From Bacillota bacterium (lineage in GTDB: Bacteria > Bacillota_I > Bacilli_A > Acholeplasmatales > Acholeplasmataceae): a stretch of 21,964 nucleotides of DNA. Below, in pieces: positions 15,237-21,964 of this stretch. The position numbers and the translations under genes were made by a program. The stretch spans positions 1 through 21,964 of the forward strand of contig JAQCDH010000009.1 in NCBI GenBank assembly GCA_027620815.1, written 5' to 3'. Within the stretch, counting starts at the first letter, position 1, and each line of letters starts with the position of its first letter. The notes beneath the pieces are model-generated. The model made no database searches. It was not told the origin of the DNA and saw only the letters and a program-made list of their open reading frames with translations.

Positions 15237-16075
15237 TTGCTTCTGTCATGAAAAAAAGACAACGTCTTGCTTTTATCATTTTAATCATCATTACAATCGG
15301 TTGGTTGGTACCGATTATTTGGGGAATTTCAACATCATTTAAAACACCTACTGAAATTTCACTATTTCCAACTCGGTTATTTCCAGAGTCACCGACGCTC
15401 ATGCATTATGAAAATTTATTTAGTAAACCAGATACTCCTGTTTTGAGATGGATGCTCAATTCATTTGTGATTGCTATGTCACATACGCTTTTATATTTAG
15501 TGATTGCATCCCTTGCAGCATACGCATTTAGTATTTTAAAATTTAAGTATCGCGATCAAATCTTTTGGTTATTACTCGCAACCACAATGATTCCAACCGT
15601 GATTAACTTAGTACCGTTAATCACCATGATGATTGACTTATCATGGTTTGGGACATGGCTGCCACTCATTATTCCTGGCTTAGGTGGTGTTTTCGGTTTA
15701 TTTTTATTAAGACAGTTTTTCTTAGGTGTTCCTAGTGAAATTATTGATAGTGCAAGAGTCGATGGGTTAGGTCATTTTGGAATCTTTATTCATATTGTTT
15801 TACCATTATCAAAATCTGCATTTTTAGTCACCGCGCTTTTCGCCTTCATGGGAAATTGGAACGATTATTTATGGCCAGTGATTATGTTATCAGGCTCAGA
15901 TGTTTCGTTGTGGACATTACCTGTAGGATTATCTAAAATATCAGGAACATATAATTATGATTACGGTTTATCAATGGCTGCAGCGATTTTATCCATTGTT
16001 CCTGTGTTAGTTGTTTATGCACTGATTCAAGATAAGATTATCGAAGGCGTTGCTCGCTCGGGCATCAAATCATAA
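15233..16075 (+). CDS. ABC sugar transporter permease (MalG/UgpE type)
   Basis: The 280-residue protein has about six membrane segments (first at about 12-31, then 75-100, 108-132, 140-163, 188-208, 245-268). The EAA-type loop SEIIDSARVDGLGHFGIFIH at about 168-187 is conserved. Its start ATGA overlaps the stop of the first permease by 4 nt, with AGGAG at 15221-15225, a sign of translational coupling. Together the two permeases form the membrane channel of a CUT1 importer. A shared MsmX-like ATPase encoded elsewhere would have to power it, which is common in Firmicutes. Confidence 0.93.
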   Translation: MIASVMKKRQRLAFIILIIITIGWLVPIIWGISTSFKTPTEISLFPTRLFPESPTLMHYENLFSKPDTPVLRWMLNSFVIAMSHTLLYLVIASLAAYAFSILKFKYRDQIFWLLLATTMIPTVINLVPLITMMIDLSWFGTWLPLIIPGLGGVFGLFLLRQFFLGVPSEIIDSARVDGLGHFGIFIHIVLPLSKSAFLVTALFAFMGNWNDYLWPVIMLSGSDVSLWTLPVGLSKISGTYNYDYGLSMAAAILSIVPVLVVYALIQDKIIEGVARSGIKS

Positions 16076-16088
16076 AAGGAAGGTCATT

Positions 16089-17003
16089 ATGAACCCAACA
16101 GGCATTAAAAACATTGGAGATCCATTTGTATTAAGACATCAAGGGACGTATTATTTATACGCAACCTCATTTTTCAAAGGGTTTTATGTTTGGACATCTC
16201 ACGATTTAAAAACATTTGAAGGTCCATTTAAAGCTTATGAACACTCAGAGAGAAGCTTTGGAGAGAGTGATTTTTGGGCACCTGAAGTTGTATTTCATGA
16301 TGGCCAGTTCATTATGCATTATAGTGCAAGAGATCCAAAAGAAGCACGTTTAAAAATTGGTGTTGCAGTATCAAAAAGTCCATTAGGTCCATTTATTGAT
16401 GTCTATGAAAAACAACCGATGTTTGATTTAGGCTATGCTGTTATTGATGGTCATGTTTTTATCGATGATGATCAGACGCCTTATTTTTATTTTGTTAGAG
16501 ATTGTAGTGAACATAAATACTTCGATCACTATGAGAGTCATATGTATGTGTCAAAACTTTCTCAAGATTTATTATCACTGGAAGGTGAAATTAAAAAAAT
16601 ACTTCAACCAGAACAAGCTTGGGAAACCAACAGTGGAATACATCGATGGAATGAGGGACCGTTTGTATTAAAGCGTGACGGTATCTATTATTTAATGTAT
16701 TCAGCAAACTTTTTTGCATCAAAAGAATATGCAATTGGATATGCAACATCAACCTCACCTTTTGGGCCTTTTAAAAAAGCAGAAGAAAATCCAATCTTAT
16801 CGTATGTTTTAAATCAAGTGAGTGGTCCAGGTCATAATTCAGTCACTAAAAACGATCAAGGCGACCTTATTTGTGTGTATCATGTTCATACTTATTATGA
16901 TCAACCTTCAGAAAATAGGCAAGTATTTATGGATCAACTGTATTTTGAAAATCAGAAACTAAAAATAAAAGGACCGACGATTAACGAACCTCATGATTTC
17001 TAA
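16089..17003 (+). CDS. Cytoplasmic GH43 glycosidase of the glycan operon
   Basis: The 304-residue single-domain protein has no signal peptide and so acts on imported oligosaccharides. The GH43 residues are Asp11 in NIGDPFVL (base), Asp120 in YAVIDGHVF (modulator) and Glu189 in WNEGPFVL (acid). SGPGHNS near 245-251 is another family feature. It lies between the permeases and galK, so it probably releases the sugar that galK phosphorylates. Exo-acting arabinofuranosidase, galactosidase and galactofuranosidase activities all occur in GH43, and sequence alone does not choose. AAGGAAGG before the ATG at 16089 makes the longer frame from 16050 unlikely. Its last 11 nt overlap galK. Confidence 0.87.
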   Translation: MNPTGIKNIGDPFVLRHQGTYYLYATSFFKGFYVWTSHDLKTFEGPFKAYEHSERSFGESDFWAPEVVFHDGQFIMHYSARDPKEARLKIGVAVSKSPLGPFIDVYEKQPMFDLGYAVIDGHVFIDDDQTPYFYFVRDCSEHKYFDHYESHMYVSKLSQDLLSLEGEIKKILQPEQAWETNSGIHRWNEGPFVLKRDGIYYLMYSANFFASKEYAIGYATSTSPFGPFKKAEENPILSYVLNQVSGPGHNSVTKNDQGDLICVYHVHTYYDQPSENRQVFMDQLYFENQKLKIKGPTINEPHDF

Positions 17004-18156
17004 AACAATACTTCAAGAAGCATTTCAAACAATCTATCATCAACAACCAGAACACATTTATTTTTCTCCTGGAAGAATCAATCTTATTGGCGAACACATC
17101 GATTATCATGGTGGGTTCGTTTTTCCTGCTGCGATTCAACTTGGAACATATGGTGTTGTTTCTAAGAGAGAAGATAGGATGTATTATTTTTACTCCAAAC
17201 AATTTCCTTCAAAAGTTCCAGTTCAAGTAGATTTACAAGAGATGACATTTGATGCATCTTTTGGTTGGGTCAATTACATGAAAGGTGTGTTAGATGTGTG
17301 TTTAAAAAAAGGCATCTATTTTCCTTTTGGACTCAATATTTATGTCGATAGTGATTTACCAGAAGCCTCAGGATTATCTTCATCTGCTTCCATTGAAATG
17401 TTAATGGCATGGATTTTAAAACAAATCTATCAACTCCCCTATACAAGAACAGAACTTGCACTGATTGCTCAAGAAGCAGAACGCAACTATTTAGGTGTTC
17501 AAAGTGGGATTATGGATCAATTATCGATTGCATTAGGTAAAAAAGATCATGCATTATTTATGAATACATCCACGCTTGAAGTCACGTATCATCCTCTTGA
17601 TATTAAACCTTACCGATGTGTGATTATGAATACGAATTATCAACGGACATTACATGATTCAAAATATAATGAACGCGTTAAAGAAACATTTGAAGCATCA
17701 AAAAGACTTCAAGAACAACATCCGCACGCACGTTTAGTTCACTTAAATAGTGAAGATATTAATGCATATGAACCCATATTAAAAGATGATGTTTTATTGA
17801 AACGTGTTCGTCATATTATCACTGAACAAAATCGGGCACTGTTATTTAAAAAAGCACTTGATCAACATGATCTCTTTAAATTAGCATCATTTTTAAATGA
17901 CTCTCATGCGTCCCTTAAACATGATTATGAAGTCACAGGGAAACAATTAGACGTATTAGTAGAAGCTTCTAGAAAATACGCCATTGGCGCACGTATGACA
18001 GGGGCAGGATTTGGTGGATGTGCGATTGCTTTTGTAGAAGATAAACGTGAACATCAAATGATTGAACACGTATCCAATGTCTATCAACAAACATTTGGTT
18101 TTTTACCTTCGTTTTATACAGTTGAACTATCAGATGGGGTGCATGATGTCTTATAA
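16993..18156 (+). CDS. galK: Galactokinase
   Basis: GalK phosphorylates alpha-D-galactose to galactose 1-phosphate with ATP in the Leloir pathway. The 387-residue GHMP kinase contains the galactokinase signature GRINLIGEHIDYHGG at 27-41 with Arg28, Glu34, His35 and Asp37. It also has the ATP loop LPEASGLSSSASIEM at 122-136, the catalytic Asp175 in SGIMDQ, and GARMTGAGFGGCA in the C-terminal half. The start overlaps the upstream GH43 gene by 11 nt and has no strong Shine-Dalgarno, so translation is probably coupled. It overlaps galT at its end as well. The presence of galK and galT in this operon is the strongest hint that the imported glycan contains galactose. Confidence 0.96.
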   Translation: MISKTILQEAFQTIYHQQPEHIYFSPGRINLIGEHIDYHGGFVFPAAIQLGTYGVVSKREDRMYYFYSKQFPSKVPVQVDLQEMTFDASFGWVNYMKGVLDVCLKKGIYFPFGLNIYVDSDLPEASGLSSSASIEMLMAWILKQIYQLPYTRTELALIAQEAERNYLGVQSGIMDQLSIALGKKDHALFMNTSTLEVTYHPLDIKPYRCVIMNTNYQRTLHDSKYNERVKETFEASKRLQEQHPHARLVHLNSEDINAYEPILKDDVLLKRVRHIITEQNRALLFKKALDQHDLFKLASFLNDSHASLKHDYEVTGKQLDVLVEASRKYAIGARMTGAGFGGCAIAFVEDKREHQMIEHVSNVYQQTFGFLPSFYTVELSDGVHDVL

Positions 18157-19588
18157 TGTCAATCAAGCCCTCAGTTTAATGATTGATTGGGCCATTCAAA
18201 AAGGATATACAAGGCTTTCTAAAAAAGAGCTACTTAAAAGCTATGAAGACATTTTTCATACATCTTTTTCATTAGAAGAAGCTGTTTCATTATCAAAAGA
18301 AGAAGCTGTCGAAATATTGGTTGACTTTGGATTTCAAAAACAATGCTTTCATCCAAATACGGTATCAGAAAGAGATGCTTTTGAAGCATTATTATATGAT
18401 GTGATCATGTCGAGTAAAGAAGAGATGAGACAACGCTTTGTCAATCATCAACCTAAAGAAAGCGATCTAATCTCACTATATCAACTATCTTTAGATGTCA
18501 ACTATATTAAAGAAAAAAGAAACCAAAACAATGTTTCATGGGATATCCAAAGTCCTTATGGAAGCATGTCATTAACGATTAATTTAGCGAAACCAGAAAA
18601 AGATCCAAGAGATATCAAGGAAGCAAAAGATATCAATATAGAGGGTCGACCTAAATGTGTCTTATGTAAGGAAAATGAAGGAAATTATTGGAATGCAAGA
18701 AAAAACTTAAGGTTAATACCCTTAAAACTTAACGAAGACACTTGGTATTTTCAATATTCACCCTATGCATATTATCCTTACCACAGTATCATTTTACATG
18801 AGGACCATATTCCGATGAAGATGGACCGTTCTGTCATAAGCGCATTGGTGGATTTTGTGGATCAATTTCCTGATTTTATGATTGGATCGAATGCTGAAAT
18901 ACCGATTGTTGGTGGATCGATTTTGAATCATCTTCATTTTCAAGGCGGGAAACACATATTTCCCATTGAAAACGCATCGATCTTAACATCTAAAACTGTA
19001 CTTGATGTAACATATGAAAAATTATATTGGCCGATTTCAACAATAAAGATACAATCTAAAAACAAAAACGCCTTCGTGAATGCTGTCATGAATGTATATC
19101 ATCATTGGTTGCACTACCGAAATGAAGATTTAGAAATTATTCCTTTCACCAATGCTAATCATCAAACCATAACACCTGTCATAAGACATCATCATGGGAA
19201 ATACGTGGCTTATATTATGCTTCGTAATAATCGGACTTCCATTTTATATCCAGAAGGTATTTTTCATCCCCATCCTCATTTGTTTCACATTAAAAAAGAA
19301 AATATTGGACTTATTGAAGCGATGGGACTAGCGATATTACCAGGACGTTTAAAAGAAGAATTAATGGATTTAGAAAAATATATTTATCAGAATGGATCAC
19401 TAGAGAAACATCTGAATAAACACGTGTCTTGGATGAAGACTTTTAAAAATAAAGAACATATTGATTTACATGCTGAAGTTGGATATCGATTTATTGAAGT
19501 TTTAGAGGATGCTGGCGTATTCAAACAAAACTCACAAGGTCAAGTAGAATTTGAAAAGTTTTTTAAATCAATCATAAAAACAACCTAA
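18146..19588 (+). CDS. galT: Galactose-1-phosphate uridylyltransferase (Firmicutes type)
   Basis: GalT exchanges galactose 1-phosphate with UDP-glucose to give glucose 1-phosphate and UDP-galactose. The 480-residue length and helical N-terminus match the longer Gram-positive class, not the short E. coli class. The active-site segment VGGSILNHLHFQGG at 255-268 carries the HxHFQ triad with His262, His264 and Gln266. CVLCKENEGN near 171-180 and YYPYHSIILHEDHIPM near 209-224 are family features. I chose the ATG at 18146, preceded by GGGG, overlapping galK by 11 nt. ATG at 18143 and 18134 are alternatives, while the TTG at 18062 lies deep in galK and is unlikely. The epimerase galE, needed to close the cycle, is not in the window. 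Confidence 0.95.
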   Translation: MSYNVNQALSLMIDWAIQKGYTRLSKKELLKSYEDIFHTSFSLEEAVSLSKEEAVEILVDFGFQKQCFHPNTVSERDAFEALLYDVIMSSKEEMRQRFVNHQPKESDLISLYQLSLDVNYIKEKRNQNNVSWDIQSPYGSMSLTINLAKPEKDPRDIKEAKDINIEGRPKCVLCKENEGNYWNARKNLRLIPLKLNEDTWYFQYSPYAYYPYHSIILHEDHIPMKMDRSVISALVDFVDQFPDFMIGSNAEIPIVGGSILNHLHFQGGKHIFPIENASILTSKTVLDVTYEKLYWPISTIKIQSKNKNAFVNAVMNVYHHWLHYRNEDLEIIPFTNANHQTITPVIRHHHGKYVAYIMLRNNRTSILYPEGIFHPHPHLFHIKKENIGLIEAMGLAILPGRLKEELMDLEKYIYQNGSLEKHLNKHVSWMKTFKNKEHIDLHAEVGYRFIEVLEDAGVFKQNSQGQVEFEKFFKSIIKTT

Positions 19589-19613
19589 GTGAATGTTATT
19601 TAGGTTGTTTTTT
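19576..19613 (+). terminator. Terminator at the end of the glycan operon
   Basis: AAAACAACCTAA pairs with TTAGGTTGTTTT (core 19579-19588 with 19600-19609) around an 11-nt loop, and a T-run follows. The galT stop codon is inside the left arm. This marks the end of the long operon. Confidence 0.85.
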
Positions 19614-19703
19614 TATATCAATTCAAACAAAATAAAGACCATGAATGATAAAATGATTTATGTAGAATCATCTTAAACAATATGAATAAAACGAGGTGAA
19701 AAA

Positions 19704-20438
19704 ATGCTCATCACATTAAAACACGGCACACGTGCCCTTGAAATGGGGAAACATACAAATGTCTACATTCCAGAGAAAAAAGCACCAGAAGGTGGATTTA
19801 AAACCTTATATCTTTTACATGGGTATTTTGGAGATTATACAGATTGGGTATATGCCTCAAATCTTTTACGTTATGCTGAAAAATATGATCTAGTGATTGT
19901 TATGCCCGATGGTGGGAACAGTTATTATGTGAATCATCCAAATGGTCTTAAGTATCATGACTACATCATTAACGATTTAAGAATTCGTATTGAAGAAACA
20001 TTTTATGTGTCTACCAAAAAAGAAGACCGGTTTATTGCAGGGCTTTCGATGGGTGGATACGGTGCGTTATATTTAGGACTTCATCACCCTGAACTGTATC
20101 ATAAGATTGCGTCACTTTCGCCTGTAATAGAACTTGAAAAGATGGAAGACCATTTTATTAAAGGTGAACGCGTGTATCAATTTCAAACGTTATTTGGTAC
20201 GGATCCTTTTAAAGATAGTCATTTAGATTTGTATCATGTCGTTAAAAACACCAAAGATCAGAAGCTATTTATTAGTTGCGGAGAAAGTGATTCTTTAGTT
20301 GAAGAAAATAAAAGATTTCAAACATATTTAAACGATCTAAAAATTCCTCATACCTATGTATTTAAAACAGGTGCCCATGACTGGACGTACTGGGATCAAG
20401 AAATACAAACCGTCTTATCATTTTTAATGGAAACATAA
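19704..20438 (+). CDS. Alpha/beta-hydrolase esterase, esterase D / EstA-like, copy 1
   Basis: The 244-residue protein is an esterase D/CE1-like alpha/beta hydrolase. YLLHG at 36-40 forms the oxyanion region. The nucleophile is Ser115 in AGLSMGG, and the likely acid and base are Asp196 (GESDSL) and His225 (GAHDW). There is no signal peptide, so it should be cytoplasmic. Related enzymes act on short-chain acyl or acetyl esters, and a role in removing acetyl groups from imported glycan is plausible but inferred. The GAGGTG before the ATG fits. It follows the operon terminator by about 90 nt. An inverted repeat ATGATT/AATCAT (19653-19671) lies upstream. Most residues match the second copy. Confidence 0.85.
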   Translation: MLITLKHGTRALEMGKHTNVYIPEKKAPEGGFKTLYLLHGYFGDYTDWVYASNLLRYAEKYDLVIVMPDGGNSYYVNHPNGLKYHDYIINDLRIRIEETFYVSTKKEDRFIAGLSMGGYGALYLGLHHPELYHKIASLSPVIELEKMEDHFIKGERVYQFQTLFGTDPFKDSHLDLYHVVKNTKDQKLFISCGESDSLVEENKRFQTYLNDLKIPHTYVFKTGAHDWTYWDQEIQTVLSFLMET

Positions 20439-20439
20439 C

Positions 20440-20502
20440 ATGCAAGATGCCATTGATTTTTTACATTGTACCACCTTTATTTTTTGTGTATCATATAATT
20501 AA
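20440..20502 (+). pseudogene. Truncated copy of the start of the VTT-like membrane-protein gene
   Basis: The frame begins 1 nt after the esterase stop, exactly as in the intact gene at 21287. It reads MQDAIDFL and then diverges and stops after 20 codons. Weak similarity may continue (CCTTTATTTT in both). It is a stub captured by the tandem duplication. A TATAAT at 20494-20499 now lies at its end and could serve the second esterase. Confidence 0.85.
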
Positions 20503-20535
20503 GTGAAGTTTGAAAATTTTAGCGAGGTTAAAGTT

Positions 20536-21285
20536 ATGCTTATCACACTAAAACACGGCTCACGTGCACGTGCCCTTGAAATGGGAAAACACGTTCATGT
20601 CTATATTCCAGAGAAAAAAGCCCCTGAGGGTGGCTTTAAAACCTTGTATCTATTACATGGGTATTATGGAGATTATACAACTTGGGTGTATGAAACTAAT
20701 CTTTTACGTTATGCTGAACAATATGATCTAGTGATTGTCATGCCTGATGGCGGAAACAGTTTTTATGTGAATCATCCTAATGGTCTTAACTATCATGATT
20801 ACATCACGAATGATTTAAGAGTTCGAATCGAAGAAACATTCCATGTGTCAACCAAAAAAGAAGACCGTTTTATTGCAGGGTTCTCGATGGGAGGGTACGG
20901 GGCGTTATATTTAGGACTAAATCACCCTGAACTGTATCATAAGATTGCAGCTTTATCACCCGGGATTGAACTTGAAAAGATGGAAGAGCATTTTATAAAC
21001 TTTTTACTAGGCGAACCTGTCTATAAATTTCAAAAGTTATTCGGGAACGAACCTATTAAGAACAGTCATTTCGATTTGTATCATATAGTTAAAAAGATGG
21101 ATGATCAGAACTTATTTATCAGTTGCGGAGAAAGTGATTTTTTATTCGAAGAAAATAAAAGATTTCAAGCATATTTAAACAATCAAAACATTCCTCATAC
21201 CTATGTATTTAAACCGGGTGATCATGTCTATGCATATTGGGATCAAGAAATACAAACCGTCTTGTCTTTTTTAATGGAAACGTAG
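20536..21285 (+). CDS. Alpha/beta-hydrolase esterase, esterase D / EstA-like, copy 2
   Basis: The 249-residue paralogue of the preceding esterase keeps the triad as Ser117 (AGFSMGG), Asp201 (GESDF) and His230 (GDHVY). It differs in an Arg-Ala insertion near residue 11, three extra residues (about 155-157, FINFLLGE), and changes close to the active site: Leu to Phe before the serine, and ALSPGIE in place of SLSPVIE. These changes suggest altered acyl or substrate preference. The start is the ATG aligned with copy 1. A GTG at 20503 would add 11 residues with no ribosome binding site. Its stop lies 1 nt before the next gene, which implies coupling with it. Confidence 0.85.
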   Translation: MLITLKHGSRARALEMGKHVHVYIPEKKAPEGGFKTLYLLHGYYGDYTTWVYETNLLRYAEQYDLVIVMPDGGNSFYVNHPNGLNYHDYITNDLRVRIEETFHVSTKKEDRFIAGFSMGGYGALYLGLNHPELYHKIAALSPGIELEKMEEHFINFLLGEPVYKFQKLFGNEPIKNSHFDLYHIVKKMDDQNLFISCGESDFLFEENKRFQAYLNNQNIPHTYVFKPGDHVYAYWDQEIQTVLSFLMET

Positions 21286-21286
21286 C

Positions 21287-21865
21287 ATGCAAGACGCCAT
21301 TGATTTTTTACTGAACTTAAATACCCCTTTATTTTGGATGATTACGATCATATTTATCTTATCTGTGATTCACCCGATAATTTCTCAACCATGGAGTTTA
21401 TTATCGGTGACAGTTGCAAGTATTTGGTTTGGCATTCCACTTGCGCTATTGATTTTATGGAGTGGCTATCTGTTAGGGATGGCGTTATATTACATCCTTA
21501 TTAAAAAGATCGATCAAACCTATCACTTTGAAAAGCATGAGAAATTCATTAAAGCAAGAAACTGGTTAAGAGAAACACCTTCTTATCAACACGCCATTTC
21601 ACTCGGAACACCACTTGTTCCTACCGATTTTATTAAAATGATGATGCCTTTATCAGAACAAAGTTTTAAAAGCTATATGGGCGTGATGATTGGTGCGTAT
21701 GTGATTTTAACAAGCTCTAATGTGCTATTGTATTACGGTATATTTGTTGAAGCACTCCTTGGAGAACGTTCTTGGATCACGTTTATCATTTTGTTTTTAT
21801 TTATTATTACTATGTATATCATGAGTCATCAAAACAGAAAAAAAAAGCAAGTTAATAGTTTATAA
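21287..21865 (+). CDS. Membrane protein with VTT/DedA-like features
   Basis: The 192-residue protein has hydrophobic segments at about 13-33, 36-72 (a long pair), 131-152 and 162-180, and a positively charged C-terminal tail. The middle (IKARNWLRETPSYQHAISLGTPLVPTDFIKMMMPLSEQSFKSYM, about 88-131) resembles the VTT domain of TVP38/DedA proteins, where a P.VP.....G or similar loop sits between membrane segments. Such proteins move lipids in known cases, but I do not assign that here. It starts 1 nt after the esterase stop and appears to be in the same transcript. The family call is only moderate. Confidence 0.55.
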   Translation: MQDAIDFLLNLNTPLFWMITIIFILSVIHPIISQPWSLLSVTVASIWFGIPLALLILWSGYLLGMALYYILIKKIDQTYHFEKHEKFIKARNWLRETPSYQHAISLGTPLVPTDFIKMMMPLSEQSFKSYMGVMIGAYVILTSSNVLLYYGIFVEALLGERSWITFIILFLFIITMYIMSHQNRKKKQVNSL

Positions 21866-21911
21866 ACAGGTTTTTTGATAACAGATCATATATTCTTAAC
21901 TCTACTTGATC

Positions 21912-21935
21912 AAAGAAAGCTTTCATGCTTTTTTT
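21912..21935 (+). terminator. Probable terminator after the membrane-protein gene
   Basis: AAAGAAAGC (21912-21920) pairs with GCTTTTTTT (21927-21935) around a TTTCAT loop, with one G-U pair, and the right arm is itself the T-tract. It lies 46 nt after the stop. The stem is weak, so confidence is moderate. Confidence 0.6.
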
Positions 21936-21964
21936 GCTTTATGCTTGTATTTATAAGATGTATT

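Larger units (their letters stand above)
19691..21311 (+). repeat. Tandem duplication: two 0.8-kb copies of esterase plus the start of the membrane-protein gene
   Basis: Copy 1 spans about 19691-20464 and copy 2 about 20522-21311, with the two start codons 832 bp apart. Similarity begins at the ribosome binding site (CGAGGT) and runs through the esterase gene. It ends just after the first 8 codons of the downstream membrane-protein gene, where TGATTTTTTAC is shared. Copy 2 differs by a 6-bp CACGTG-type repeat near its start and by 9 extra bases near residue 155. Confidence 0.9.

Noticed and set aside
16050..16088. Earlier start for the cytoplasmic GH43
   Set aside because: It overlaps the permease end, has no ribosome binding site, and AAGGAAGG is placed for the ATG at 16089.
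18062..18145. TTG start for galT deep inside galK
   Set aside because: It would add 28 residues read out of frame from conserved galK sequence; family alignment starts near the ATG at 18146.
1..21964. UGA-as-tryptophan code of typical mycoplasmas
   Set aside because: Real genes end at TGA (pdxT at 3204, first permease at 15236), and all conserved Trp positions I checked use TGG.
1..21964. CRISPR array, insertion sequence, prophage or toxin-antitoxin system
   Set aside because: No regularly spaced repeats, transposase, integrase, phage structural genes or small paired genes are visible on either strand.

Overview
The window is AT-rich chromosomal DNA from a low-GC Gram-positive lineage. TGA is a normal stop codon: pdxT and the first sugar permease both end on it, and Trp is written TGG, so this is not a UGA=Trp mollicute. 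The secreted proteins are lipoproteins with lipoboxes, and I see no LPXTG or S-layer type anchors. With the Firmicutes-like promoters and ribosome binding sites, this fits an Acholeplasma- or Izemoplasma-like organism, but that placement is an inference and nothing in the window proves it.

Positions 1-270 hold tRNA-Arg(UCU) and tRNA-Phe(GAA), then two terminators. Positions 255-3204 are a vitamin B6 (PLP) locus: the MocR-type regulator pdxR diverges from pdxS-pdxT, and the two share a compact promoter region with an inverted repeat. Positions 3205-5470 look like a scarred segment. It holds a 20-bp echo of the tRNA-Phe anticodon arm, the C-terminal remnant of a cation:proton antiporter, an intact cytoplasmic GH43 glycosidase, and a 30-codon remnant of what looks like a DUF4287 gene. 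Positions 5489-8674 carry singly transcribed genes: a cytoplasmic gamma-glutamyltransferase-like protein, a GH16 beta-glucanase lipoprotein, and on the minus strand a DUF998-type membrane protein.

Positions 8743-19613 are a glycan-utilisation cluster. A LacI-family regulator has a consensus promoter followed by a palindrome and a perfect match to the CcpA cre consensus. It precedes a tight operon: a three-module carbohydrate-binding lipoprotein, a GH43 lipoprotein (arabinanase-like), a family 1 sugar-binding lipoprotein, two CUT1 permeases, a cytoplasmic GH43, galactokinase and galactose-1-phosphate uridylyltransferase. The inferred flow is binding and cleavage of a polysaccharide at the cell surface, import of oligosaccharides, cytoplasmic trimming, and entry of galactose into the Leloir pathway. 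The transporter ATPase and UDP-galactose 4-epimerase are not in the window. The operon ends at a strong terminator.

Positions 19691-21865 hold two tandem copies of a small alpha/beta-hydrolase esterase and a membrane protein with VTT/DedA-like features. The duplication also copied the first bases of the membrane-protein gene, and a decayed stub of it still lies between the two esterases.

No CRISPR array, insertion sequence or integrase is visible. The most unusual signals are the tandem duplication with its captured gene stub, the operator/cre layout around the LacI gene, and the tRNA-Phe echo on the far side of the pdx locus.
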